From Tubiluchus corallicola (Eukaryota; Priapulida; Priapulimorpha; Priapulimorphida; Tubiluchidae), in the NCBI GenBank assembly GCA_030141605.1, contig JAQGDQ010000024.1, positions 451,501 to 515,500 of the forward strand: a DNA stretch of 64,000 nt, in the 5' to 3' direction. A model generated the notes under the pieces. It was not told where the DNA came from. It saw only the letters and a list, made by a program, of their open reading frames with translations, and made no database searches. Position 1 is the stretch's first letter. Each line of letters starts with the position of its first letter. The translations under genes were made by a program, and so were the position numbers. This document shows positions 49,301 through 60,904 of this stretch, piece by piece.

Positions 49301-52300
49301 CAACTTCCACCTGCCCATTCTGTGAATGGAAATCCTTCAATAAGTGAACAGACAAAGAACTGGAATAATTATGTTGCATCCTGGGCTGCAGAAACAAACC
49401 GTAATGGTTGTAACGGATCTTGCACCTGCACTACTGAACCAGAACCCAAAGTGAAGAAGTCTGTAAGTTTCAATGATAAGATTAGTATACAGCATGTTGA
49501 AAATATGTCACCAGAAAAGACAACTAGTGGGAATGAAACACCTAAAGAATCTCCAGAAACAGACAAGCGAGCTCCACTTGCTAGTACTTTACCTGTTCGA
49601 CCTGTCAAGGGTGAGTTTAACGGAGTTATTTTCAGAATTTCAGTAAAAAATTGCTATAATTTGCAAGTGCCATTCAAAAACTTTTTTCTGAGTCTTAGTG
49701 TCATATACATTAGCTTTATCTGTTAACAATTATTATAGGCTATTAAGGACTAGTCCTTGTGTAGAATAAGTGACGGTTATGCGGAAGAGAGCAATAAAAA
49801 AGACATGGTAACTATTAGAAAAAGACTTTATAATCCAAGTTTATGTCTTTCTAGAGAACTATAGTATTTCTTCCAAAACCTCACAAAAATGTCATGCAAG
49901 CTATTTTTGTACATTGACCAAAACCTCACACAATTGTCATGCATGCTATTTTTGTACATTGACCAAAACCTCACAAAAATGTCATGCAAGCTATTTTTGT
50001 ACATTGAGTTAAAGGCTTTTTGAGCTTTCAAAACGGATTTACTAGTTCAATCCCGGCGTGTTCCTATTCTTTCACACAATGCAACACGAGTTTCGAAAAC
50101 TTCAGCTGAAAAAATCTTTGAGTCTGCCGAAAAAGCAAATGCTTTTTCCAGATGGCCATAATAGGGCCAATGAAATGACACTAGTTTTGTGGCATTTAAA
50201 TTGATATACAAATCTTCAAAAATGGGTTATAATTGTACTCTAATTGCAGAAATTATACGTATCCTTGTCCATAAAGCAATATGTCAATTAATTTTTTATG
50301 TAGCCTAGTAAATAAGAAAAGTAAGAATATATATAAAAATGAGAAATTTTTTTAGCACTTTCTGTTTATGAATTGGCGGCTCCAAGTTACTTTACTGAAT
50401 ATTTCAGTTATTTGTTGTCATCGGCTAATTATTTTCATTTGCTATTCAACGATTAACATCTATATTTCGTCATTGATATGTTGTATAAATTTTCTGTTTT
50501 TGTCAGTGATTGAATAGAAGAAAGCATTATAAACCTGCACATTGCCAAGATTTTATCTGCCTAAATCATTAGGTGGGATTGGTCTACTCTAATTGGTCTA
50601 ACATTAACAATTCACATTTTTGAAATAAAGTGTGTAAGCACTAAGAGCTCAAATGGCCATATCGCCATTTGTCTTTGCTCTTGGCTGTAAAACTCATCTA
50701 TAAATATCTAGGCTATAAATTTGGAATGATTTCCCATCGGTGCACATGTGAAGAAATAAGGGCGGGTCATGTAATATTGATCCACCATTACAGAATTGCC
50801 ATATGTGATGCTTCTGCTCTGACTAGAATTGCTAAATTGTTGCTGTTGATTCATTACATTATTGCTATTGCTTGGTTATCCCAATGTCCCTAAACGCACA
50901 TTAATCCAGAGCATTCTTGCAATGCACTGTATGAATTCTGGACTAAAGTCATTTTGGTTAAAATATAAAAATTTAATTCTGTTAGAAGCTAAAATTTTTT
51001 GAAGCAGTTAATGAAAATGGGTTTGCATTTTTTGCAGTGTGTGTTAATTGTATTACTTGTTGTGCAAAATTTTGTAATTATTTCTTGCGCACTTCCTTGC
51101 TTGTATTCAAACTGAATAAAATTTTATTGCAATATGAATACAACACAAAATGTTATGCTGAATGTAGTTGGAATTCTTGCCTGGTTATACTAACCTCTTG
51201 CTTCGGCTTTAATGTTTTTTTTTTGTTATTTCCATAGTTATAATCACATTTACTTTCTTAGCAGTAATTCTCTTATTTGTAACGAAACATGCACATGCAC
51301 ATCAAGATATCCCTTGAATACAAGGAAAATATGATCATTAAATTTAACATTTTGACATTCAAAATGCTGTTTATCTTTTTCTTGTTAATTCTAGGTGCAA
51401 AGCCTTTATTGCAGCCTCCTATTCGGGAGGAGTCTCCTAGTCCATCCACTGATCATGCTGCCACATTTGCTGCTGGCTGTCCAGATGGTCAAATTTATGA
51501 AAGGGAAAGCTCACCAGAACAAGCTAATGAAGTGCTGAAAATGTCTTTTACTCAACAGCCGCATGGTGAGAAATATTTCCCATCTTGCATGCATAAAATC
51601 TGAATTTTTTTAATGTGGCACCTGTCTAGTTTTTAAAAGTGGATCAATCAGTCACAAGTAACAGTCTACCGAAATAATAAGTAACAGTATATATGAAAAT
51701 ACATTGTGACTGAGTAGACATGAAATATTTCCATTGTTTTTTGTTTTTATTGTATTGGTCCTTTGTTCAGGTTTATGTAATTTAACATTTAATTGACTCT
51801 TGTAGACATAGTTTCTAAGACTATCAAATTGCAAGTAAGCGTGCCTGCTGTATGTTGTAAATGACGCATGCCATAGCCATTCATTCACTTTTATATTTCT
51901 TATTTATAAGCCATATTCCAATAAGTTACACTTTATGGCTTTATAGGGGCTGTAAGCATTGCATTTGCATATAAGTGACCTAATTTTTGCATTTTCGATA
52001 AAATATCAATTGCGAGGGAGGATCCATGTTTTAACAATTTGAAATAAAAGTGTTGTTTTATAATACTAGAAGCTTTGAGTATTGTGCAAGAAAAATGGTT
52101 CATGTCATTCCATTCATGATTTTTATAAGCTAAAGCGTTGACATTTAAGTAGGACCAAGAACTGTACAATTTACAGAAAATTATTGTACAAGTAATAGAT
52201 TTGCTTGAGAAGTAGTTCAGAACAAACAGTACAGTAGAATGTACAAAGACCAAGTCATGTGGTAAAACAAAGGAGATATATATATGGAGATATATTAATA

Positions 52301-55300
52301 TTGTTTTTATGACATTAAGATGTTGTAATATAAAAAGCCCAGGTCTGTTTTGTGAAGTTGAAAAGCATCTAACCATCTGTAAGTTAACTGCGCGCATTTC
52401 CAACAGTTATTGCAATATTATCTCTTACTAAATGTTTTAATGTTCAGCTGCATTTTATAATGATTTAACTAGAATATTTCAGCATATGCACTGTTTCTTC
52501 TGGAACACTCTGTACAAACAAGGCATCATTTTATTTGTAAAGGGATTTTAACTATAAAGTCGTTTATTTCAGTAGATCCCGTGCATAATATCAGAATTAA
52601 TGATTACAGTTGAACATGTGGCTTTGTGAAACATTTATCCTTGGCATTATTTAACCTGCCACTGAATGAAAATGTAATTGTGTATAAAGAAAGACTTAGT
52701 TGCATGACGAAGCCTCTTTGTTAGGAGTGAGCATTAAACATTCGAATTCAATTTGAATGAGTTCAAATTCTATTAAAGCCTAAAATTAAATATCCATATA
52801 ATTCAGCACTTCAACTACTTACGTGTTTTCTTTATCATTAAAATGTTTTAAACATCTTGCAATCAACATAGTTTAGCTGTGATTTATGTGCACAATTTTT
52901 AAGCTACTTATTAGTGTTTTTATTGCAGAGCAGAATCAAGTAATATGTATGATCTTCATGAGACCGCTTTTTATTAGTGATTTGAAAAAACCTTTAAAAC
53001 TGAATTCGAATTCGATTGGAATTTGAAGATGGTGAGAATTTGGCTTGATCAGAGTTTGAAAATCACAAGTTCGATTCGATTTGAATTCGCTTTCTAGTAG
53101 AGAATACTCAGTTAGATTGATTGGCAGTGAAATCACTTTAGTCTGTATGTTAAAAATGCATTAAAATGGTTTTTCATTGACTTCTCCCAATTGTTGCCGT
53201 TAAGTGCTGTTTAGAAGAATTTGTCAGTCTGTAATACTCACCTTTGTTTCAGATGTGTGCGTGACCGTAACCATGGCTGTGGATGTTTTGATAACTCACT
53301 TTAATCAGGCTGCAGATCCCTATGAGAAGGTTTGTCAATAGTTAATGCATCGTAGCATCTGATTTGAACATTGACATAACTGACATAAGCTGGATTAATT
53401 TTTAAAGCAAAACTGGACCCAATCTTAAACTGTAGGTTAAAACAATTTACTCTTTAAAATATTGAAAGGAAACATACTATTTTTTCAAAAATGACTTAAG
53501 TGAAAGAACTGTTACCACACAAACACAATTTCGTGTTCGCGCCACTAGTTCTTTGCTGTTACATAGATTTCAACATTCGCTAGTAAGATGGGCACAGGTG
53601 CCTGCATTTCGGAAATGCATTATACAAAAACAGGTACTGTACGTCTCAGTTCAGATGTGTTAGTTTCTGACGAACTGCACACTTTCGACTGCTCATGCAG
53701 GTGCACAGCGGTAAATTCGAAATTTGAATTTTTATCTTAAAACATGCCTAGTTTTAGTACAACACACTGAATATCTTGCACTTCAATTTTCCCTATCGCA
53801 AATGCGTGCAACATGCTCGTAGAATGTTTTTGCTGTTGAAAATTAAGTTAGTTTGTGATATCATCAATAGTTGGGCTCGCCTACCGTTAATTAAGTTTTA
53901 ATCCATTATTTAATTATCAGAAACGCTTTTGCAGCATTAATAGTGTTAAAATGTATACTTTTTATCGGACTTGAAAATGGGTCAGTATATAAAAAATACC
54001 TGAACTTCACGTAGTGCCATAATTTTTGGATAATAAAAAGTTAAATGTTAAACTACTTTGGTATTGTTTAAAGAAAACAAAAACATGATATATTTACGTG
54101 AGCGTATTTTGTTAATTTAAGGAAGAACAGTAATAGGATGTGTGCAACCAAAATAGTTAAGAAATAACATCATAATTCATAACAGTGACCGTTAATTAAT
54201 AGCAACATCGCAATACGATAAAATTGCATGTTTCAGCAGCATACGATGCCACTTCAGTAGAAAACTGACACCTGGATATAAATAAAGCAATTAGTAATAA
54301 ATGCTTAATATATTCCTGGTAAAATTACAAACAATTTGTGGTTAACTAACACAACATTTAAACTGTAGAGCTAAATTATAATTAACTAGAGATTGTAAAA
54401 AAATGTAGCACACCATTAGGCTATCAGCAGACAACGTCAGTTAAAGAAACACACTGAATTCTAACACACTGCTTAAACGAGAACCGAAGTGGGAGGCTAA
54501 TCTTAAAAAGTGTTTAATTGCTTATTGTTTTATTTGTATTTAAGACTTAGTTTTCTGTTGAGGATGATGCCAATGGCTCAGAGCTGGCTCTACCATTAGG
54601 CAAAGTAGGTAGTTGTCTAGGGTGCCAAAGTCTGGAAGAATTTCTTTAATTATGAAGCATAGCCTAAGTAATAACATAGTGTATTTGTAATTCTTTAAGT
54701 GCACATATTTAATTAAATGAAATGAACTACTTGTGTTATTTTCCTGTCAAAACATATGACTGTTCAATACTAACAAGTGTCTTTCCTCTACTGTTGATTT
54801 CTCTGGTTTCCTAAGATGTCATTTCATGCATGCAGACACTCAGGACGTGCAATAATATCATAAATTCAATTGCAAATTTAATCAACACAAGCTGTAGATA
54901 GGTAGTTGACTACACCTAATTAGTATATTATATACATATATAGTTTAAGCCTAACACAAGGTACCATTGTATTTTATTATACTATTATGTAAGTGGTGTG
55001 GACAATGGGAGAATTGGTTTACCGTGGAGGAGGGGGTACAAAAATACCTTTGCCTAGGGCGTCAAACTACCTAGAGCCGGCCCTGCAGTAGCTGCCGAAA
55101 CATACAGTTTTATTGTTTTTCAAGATTGCAACCATCAAAAAAACAAAGATGTTGCGATAGGTGGTCATTCTGGTGATTTTATTTCTTTTTAAATTAATAT
55201 TATCGAGCGATAGATTTAATTTCAAGAAAATAATGTTTTTTTATGTGTCCTACAAAAAATAATTTCTGATTTGTGTCATTTCTGCTGCACCTTCAGTCAT

Positions 55301-58300
55301 ATAGTTATGCTAGAGTGTATTTTTGTCTTCGAATTGATTAATTAATTTGCAGCATTTTTGTTTTCAGGTCAAACTGGGAAGTAGTAATATTACACCTAAT
55401 ATTAACGAGTTGATTATGCAACGTCTGGTACCTGCCATATATGGGATCATGTCCCATGGTCTGAGAGCAACTCTTCCCGGTTTTTTTACTCCAATCAAAA
55501 ACTCTACATGGAAGGTTGTGGAAGCTTCAGCACAAATTGGTATGTACTTCAAAATAAGCAGTTTCTTTTAAGTATTGATACATTGATAAATATTGGTATT
55601 TATATGCCACCTAATTTTGCTGTCCTCAATAATTTTTTACTCCATCCTTCTAAAAAGGGGAGGCACATACAACTTTCATGTTGAAAAGTGGAAAATCTTT
55701 CACAATAATAAATCCAATTATTAACGAAGTTCAAGTGACACCTTCATGTTAGGTATAACGTATTTTTGGTACGACAATTATAATGAGAATTTCTGCATCA
55801 CATCGAAATTCTTGTATTTGACTTATTACTGTTTATTCATACTTAAGCCTGTTATTGTACTTATATTCTAGAAGATTACTTGATCTGTTAGATTAAAAGA
55901 AATAACCAAAAGCTCTGTGGTCTTTTATTACTGTGCCTGAGTAAACCCACTCAAAAGAAAGAATTAATTGCTAGTATGGATGGGGAAAAATGAATAGTCA
56001 GAGTGTGTGCTCAGTGACTGTAGCTGATGAATACCAAACAAACGCTAGCAAATAGATGGGTGACGGATAAGATGCATGAAAACTGATACTGGGTGGTTCG
56101 TCTGCCAAACTGTCTCCAGCTAGTTACTTAAATCTTATTGAGACAAGATGTATTTGCATCCATGCTTGGTTAATGGACCTCTGCCAGTACCATGTCTCAT
56201 CTGTAAGAATATCTTTGATAAATGGCAACTTGGCAAGGCACTTCCTCTGCTACATTCACTGAAGTTGAATGTTGAGTAGAGTATATCCGTCTGCAGTGCC
56301 AAAATACATAAAAGTTTCTTTTTCTTTTCAGGGCCATCAACAAGAATATATCATGAGCTGGTTGTGCAAATCAATGACACAGAAACAAAGAGCAATGACA
56401 GCAAATTCAGTGCTTTCGTCTTAGGACTGCTAAAGTATGTATTAAACTAACCTTCATTAGTTAAATTAATTTGTTTTAATTCTGTTTTTCGATTGCGATT
56501 GAATTTGTCTGGTACATCTGGCATTAGTTATACTTTACCGAGTTTAGCTGATGTTCTTATTATTATCAGTTTTTTCTGAACCAGAAATTTGATTTCATTT
56601 TTATTTCTGGTTTGCATCTTCATGTTAAACTTTGAAATAGTCACTTGCAAAATCAGTGGGCTCTTTATGTTATATTCATGCTTTTGCAGTCATGTTGATT
56701 TTAACAAGTATTCACTATTTTCACACAAGAAGGTAAACAGTGCACCCGTGAGTCTCAAACTTTGTTTTTGTAGAATAAGTCACCCTAACAGGCCTTATCA
56801 GCTGAGAAGATTTAAGTTTATTCCTAGTACATAATAATATATATTAATACATGCTGTTAATTGCACTTCTCCACCTTCAGCTATATTCTTGCTTTTCACA
56901 ATTGTATTTTTAACTTTTTATTTACAGTTGTTAAGACCTGTTCAGGGTAAAAGCTTTTTCACAAATAAAGTCAGTGTAACGTTTGTGGGTGAATTGTTTA
57001 CCTTGAGTGTTATAGGCAAGTCTCGGGAGAATACTATCTTGCTTCACATTTACTGTTTTCTTTCAGTGCTAAATCACTTGAAGCTTGGTTATGCTATATG
57101 AAACAGCAGGAGAGCTTATTGCGCAAATATTATACCGAAACTGCTTTTTTGCGCTTGTCCAATACTCAGTGTTCGCAAGCATTCAACGAGCTTGTCGTAG
57201 CTGTGCAGCCACTGGCTGTTTTACCATTTGACCTCAATATATTTCTTCATCCTGGCACTGTTTGTCTGGAAACAAATATGAACTTGACACAGGAAAAGAA
57301 AGGTTTGTACAAAGGGACCTTAGCTATTGATGGTTAAGAAAAATGGTTTTGCGTCATTTTTGTAGTCCTGGTTATGGGCTTTGAATGCTATGTACTTTGT
57401 TTATGCATAGTTTAACTGACTGTCCATGTTCACAAAGTAATATAGTCTCAAGATTTTTATTGTATGTCATTGTCTTTTATTTTTCATGGTATGTTTCTTG
57501 GTATAACCGAATTTATCTTTTGCAAGAATTATCCAAGCAGAGAGAACACTGTTCCCCTAATATAGTAATTGTTGGTACTTATCTGTGGAATATAAAACTG
57601 TGACTTTTTTCATAAGCTTATTCAGCAAAAAAAAGTTTTAAACAGTTTGAAACAGCTTTACATGGAAAAAGTATCATGGTTATCCTTGCAAGTATCATTG
57701 TTATGTAAGCTTCCTATGAGTTGTAAGCTTTCTCTTTTTTCAAATTATAAAGTTAATAAGTTTATTAATATTTCCAGCTTCCACTCCAGCAAAGCCTCCA
57801 AGAACAACGTTACCGGTTTCGAAAGTGGCTGCTGTAAGGTCACCAGCAGCAAAGCCAGTTGTGCCACCAAAACCAGTCAGAATTGATTCTACGGCTGTCT
57901 GTACTAAGGAGTCGAACACACGGCCACAGTCACTAAAGCCTTTTAGTGCTGTTAAACCGTATCAGACCAATACTATAACTTCTGGTGGTAAAAAAGGCTG
58001 CAAAGAAGACGCGTTAGCAGCTGCTGTGCGCACATCTCCCCAAGAACCCCAGGTTCCAACTTCTTCACCTGATGCATTTTCTCTGGCCACGCTTACTACA
58101 AGCATGTCAAAAAAATGGCGAGGGTTTGGCACTAATATTATAAAGACAATTGATAAACTTATAACGTCACCCACAGCTGATGGAGAGCTTGTGAAGCCAG
58201 TAAAAGTGTATCAACCAAATCCTACAGTGCAGAAGTCACCTGTGAATGACTTGAAAACCACCATTCCTGTCAAGCAAGATATTGCAAAGGTGGTTAAGCA

Positions 58301-59138
58301 AAGTCACGAACATTCTGAACAGAACGGATTGGTGGCAACAAAGAACTGTAATGGCGGTATAACAGCTGACAGTCGGATGTCCACAAGCTCAGTCTCCTCT
58401 CAAGAGCAAGAGCAAGTGCAGACGCCAGACTCGGAAGATGCCGCCAATGTTGTGAAACCTAAGAAGTGGTCGCGATCGAGAAAGCAATCGGGTACAAAAA
58501 TTCCTATGAAGAAAAAGACGCCATCTCCTGTGAATTCAACAACCAGTCCTCTGAGCGATCGACCGCCAGAAACTGTGAAATTATTTGGGAAGCACTTCAA
58601 GTATGTATGCGTCTTTAAATGCAAAATTTCTGTATAGCTCGTATAATAAATTGGGCCTGTCATACAAAAGACAATTTTATTCTAATTTACCACTATAGTT
58701 GGTAAACAGAGTTATTTTTTTAATTTGTTTGTTGTCATATAATTTAGGCTTGTGATTGTACATATTATTACAAAGCCTTGTAAAGCTTGCATTAAATTCG
58801 TTTGTTGCAAAATAACTTAGGATATTTAGGATTAGACCAATGTATTAAAATTTGTTTTTTAGGAATTTCGAAAACTTTTTGAATACTATGTGATAACTAT
58901 AAGTACGTACAGTAGTTAAGTGCATGTAAATTTTCAGCATGCAAATAATGTGTTAATAATCTATTTCAGACACGCCAAAGCCATTTGCGAGCACATTGCA
59001 CGGAGAGAAACAAATGAGCTTACATTTGAGAAGGGTGCAGTGCTAACTGTGCTTCATGACATTGACCGAGATTGGATGCGTTGCCAGTATAAGAACAAAG
59101 TTGGCTTGGTGCCAAAAAAGTGTGTGAAGGGCTACTAA
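43119..59138 (+). CDS. RUSC: RUN and SH3 domain-containing protein (RUSC1/RUSC2-like, iporin family)
   Basis: RUSC proteins are AP-4 accessory factors that link ATG9A vesicles to kinesin-1. Ten exons join to 6483 bases (2160 codons and stop) with consistent phases: 43119-43333, 44446-44582, 45231-49610, 51395-51565, 53253-53329, 55368-55539, 56332-56434, 57067-57302, 57778-58600, 58970-59138. Residues 1-1635 are a long low-complexity Ser/Asn-rich region. The RUN domain (about 1636-1830) shows TWKVVEASAQIGPSTR, FSAFVLGLLNAKSLEAW and VQPLAVLPFDLNIF, close to human RUSC1. A proline/lysine-rich linker follows, then a C-terminal SH3 (about 2105-2160) with AICEHIARRETNELTFEKG, DRDWMRC and GLVPKKCV, where the usual ALYDY is AICEH as in RUSC. 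Visible short motifs are a PP1-type KSVSF (1527-1531) and a 14-3-3 mode-1 RSLSNP (Ser1319). The human proteins are shorter (902 and 1516 residues). Confidence 0.93.
44446..44582 (+). CDS. RUSC: RUSC coding exon 2
   Basis: The exon encodes LILDYVGVTDGIPEFLPAT through LDMETFRT. Acceptor TTATAG, phase 2 in, phase 1 out at GTATAA. It is compact and well ordered compared with the next exon. Confidence 0.85.
45231..49610 (+). CDS. RUSC: RUSC giant exon 3 (1460 codons)
   Basis: A single 4380-base exon encodes residues 118-1577. It is mostly Ser, Asn and Thr with no predicted fold, like the disordered N-terminal halves of RUSC1/2. Repeated basic-Ser motifs occur: RSMPEL, RSLPDL, RRRSLQEP and RRRSLSNP. 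There is also a cluster of Cys/His/Trp near CRSWPEFPGYVVHPFYPWC. The frame stays open for 38 codons past the GTGAGT donor, so intron retention would give a protein without RUN and SH3 domains. Confidence 0.93.
49873..50007. repeat. Minisatellite, 3 x 45 bp, in RUSC intron 3
   Basis: Three head-to-tail 45-base units beginning CCAAAACCTCACA and ending TTTTTGTACATTGA. The outer two are identical; the middle one differs at a few sites (ACACAATTG, GCATGC). It lies about 260 bases past the donor of the giant exon. Confidence 0.93.
51395..51565 (+). CDS. RUSC: RUSC coding exon 4
   Basis: The exon encodes AKPLLQPPIREESPSPSTD through LKMSFTQQPH. Proline-rich; phase 1 at both ends. Confidence 0.88.
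52721..53094. repeat. Dispersed repeat, copy 1 (TTAGGRGTGAGCAT family)
   Basis: It starts TTAGGAGTGAGCAT, ends in TTCGATTCGAATTT-like words, and shares internal blocks with copy 2 at 61577 (for example TCTTTATCATTAAAA and GAGACCGCTTTTTATTA). About 370 bp and non-coding; probably a non-autonomous DNA transposon. It lies in RUSC intron 4. Confidence 0.7.
53253..53329 (+). CDS. RUSC: RUSC coding exon 5 (start of RUN domain)
   Basis: The exon encodes VTMAVDVLITHFNQAADPYEK, the first RUN helix (RUSC1 has VDKIVAHFGGARN). The donor is GTTTGT, a non-consensus but acceptable GT. Confidence 0.88.
54579..55085. mobile_element. hAT-type MITE of the CAGRGCYGGCTCTA family, 507 bp
   Basis: The left end CAGAGCTGGCTCTA and right end TAGAGCCGGCCCTG are inverted repeats. 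Each is followed inward by related TAGGCAAAG / CTTTGCCTAGG and CTAGGGTGCC / GGCGTC words. The flanking 8-mers CAATGGCT (54571-54578) and CAGTAGCT (55086-55093) match at 6 of 8, a target duplication of hAT length. It lies in RUSC intron 5 and is non-coding. Confidence 0.8.
55368..55539 (+). CDS. RUSC: RUSC coding exon 6 (RUN domain)
   Basis: The exon encodes VKLGSSNITPNINELIMQRL then LRATLPGFFTPIKNSTWKVV and EASAQI. The W-x-VVEAS block is characteristic of RUSC RUN domains. Phase 0 in, phase 1 out. Confidence 0.92.
56332..56434 (+). CDS. RUSC: RUSC coding exon 7 (RUN domain)
   Basis: The exon encodes GPSTRIYHELVVQINDTE through FSAFVLGLL, aligned with RUSC1 GSSTRSLGTLYSQV and FHAFILGLL. Phase 1 in, phase 2 out. 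Confidence 0.92.
57067..57302 (+). CDS. RUSC: RUSC coding exon 8 (end of RUN domain)
   Basis: The exon encodes NAKSLEAWLCYMKQQESLL through VQPLAVLPFDLNIFLHPG. It matches RUSC1 NTKQLELWF and LQPLSVLTFHLDLLF. Phase 1 out at GTTTGT. Confidence 0.92.
57778..58600 (+). CDS. RUSC: RUSC coding exon 9 (linker)
   Basis: The exon encodes a 274-residue proline-, lysine- and serine-rich linker. It includes PAAKPVVPPKPVRI (class-II SH3 ligand-like PPKPVR) and a conserved-looking amphipathic block, KKWRGFGTNIIKTIDKLI. It leaves in phase 2 inside KHFK. Confidence 0.9.
58970..59138 (+). CDS. RUSC: RUSC coding exon 10 (C-terminal SH3 and stop)
   Basis: The exon encodes the SH3 domain: AKAICEHIARRETNELTFEK, DIDRDWMRC and VGLVPKKCVKGY, then TAA at 59136-59138. 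The binding-site Trp and Pro are kept; the ALYDY tyrosines are absent and the usual final Tyr is Cys, so peptide binding may be atypical. Confidence 0.93.
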
Positions 59139-60898
59139 GTAGCCACAAAGAAACATACACATTTAGTGTACATAATACATTTGGACTGTATTAATTACTT
59201 AACAAACCAATTATTTTTACAGCATTCAAAAATATTATGTGAAATAGTTAATGTGTTGTAAAAAGACTTCCTTGCAGATATATCAGCTCTAAAAGTCTAT
59301 TAATCAGTGCTACGCATGTGAATGAACTCTGGAAAGCTTCACATGAAGAAAACTGCATTTTGAATTGAACTGCAGAAAATTGAATTTGCAGAATAACAAA
59401 AAGTGGCAGTTTCAATTTGACTTAGCCATAAACAGCTGCACACCTTAAACCAATGATAACAGAATCAGTATTGATATTAATTTACTGGAAACAAGTTAGT
59501 CATTAACATACTAGTCATTTAATGTTGTTATTATTTCTATTATAGTTATTACGTATACATGGTTGTGAATATTACTTATAGTAGAATGTAGATTATAGAT
59601 GATTGTGAGCATACATTTTACACTACTGCAAAATGCAAAAAAATTACATCGACAAAAGGTGTATGTAAATAACATTTTGATTATACCAGTGAGGTTTTAA
59701 AATACTAGAGTATGCAAGTATTTCGAAAAGCTAAACTGTATTTTATGAAAGTATGTACATTATTTTAAATATGTTAATCCAATGAGAAACACCTGTCATA
59801 ATTACATTCAAATTTATGTGTGAAATTGTTTGAGCATAGCACTGTTTTTTGTATAATATTTTGTTCGTTTATTTTGGTCATATGTTTATGATCTATTATG
59901 CCATTGTTTATCATGGGTCTTGATTAAAGAGTAAAGTAAACTGTAATTATTGTTTATTTTTTTTCAAAAGAGTAATTTGTTTGTAGACCCTGCTAAACTT
60001 TATATGCGTAGATTATTATTATTTGTTTAAAGCTTTTAAAGCAGTCATGTAGTTTTAAAATGATATTATGTATCATAATCATGCTTGTATTTATTGTAAA
60101 TTTGTTCTATTTTCAGTTTTACCTTTTCAATCACACTAGTCACCTTTTTTAATCTATGAATTTAAATTTAAATTTGTCCTGCTGTACTTATTTATAACTT
60201 GAATGAAACTGCTATTTTTACTTGTTTATATCAACATTCTTTTGAAAGGACATTTTTGTTAAATATTCATTATTATTGTTAGTTTGTTCTTGTTTAATAC
60301 AAATTTTTCTTTCTCATTGCTTACACACAATAAGTGAGCCATTTTAGATTTCTATTATGCTTACACGCATTATATTACAATGTTATTGTTTTTTGTAAAC
60401 CATTTATTTGCTTTTTGTTAGTGAACTGTTTTGGACTTTTGTTTATAACAGATGGGACACTTTATGGCATTGCAATATTATGCTTGAATCTATTAATATA
60501 ATATGCTATTGTTTACTTGAACTGAAGTGGTGGTGGATGTCAAAGTCGGATAACGGCAAAGTGTGAATCTGGTTGATTAAGATAAGTTGCGAAAGCATAA
60601 GATTGTTTTTTGCCCTTAACTAGAATTTGCTTATTGTGTTAACTCTTCTTGGAATCAACATTTTGCTACTACATTGAGCATGTCTAGGGCTCTACTAATG
60701 CTAACTGCTTGCCACCTTAAGCTGTTCAACACTCGATCTTTGCAGGCTGTCTATCATATCTGAAGTAAACGCCATGTAGTGTAATCTTTATTCGAAACTT
60801 TTTGGCACTGTTAAGTAATAATAATTTGGCATGATTGCAAATACTGAGACCAGTATAAAATACTGTTATGTTATGAAATTTAAAGCTTCTGCTAGCAC

Positions 60899-60904
60899 AA
60901 TAAA
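60899..60904 (+). terminator. Candidate poly(A) signal of RUSC
   Basis: An AATAAA hexamer about 1.76 kb past the RUSC stop. The interval 59139-60900 is very T/A-rich and holds no convincing coding sequence, consistent with a long 3' UTR. Confidence 0.4.

Noticed and set aside
45526-49608. Several antisense and alternate-frame open frames over the RUSC giant exon
   Set aside because: They are shadows of the sense frame and have no protein-like motifs.
49611-49726. The last 38 codons of the continuous frame from the RUSC giant exon
   Set aside because: A GTGAGT donor at 49611 and an in-phase acceptor at 51394 lead into conserved RUSC sequence; the extension is intron, apart from a possible retention isoform.
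50030-50070. A tRNA B-box-like word, AGTTCAATCCCGG
   Set aside because: No A box and no cloverleaf arms can be formed with the upstream 60 bases.
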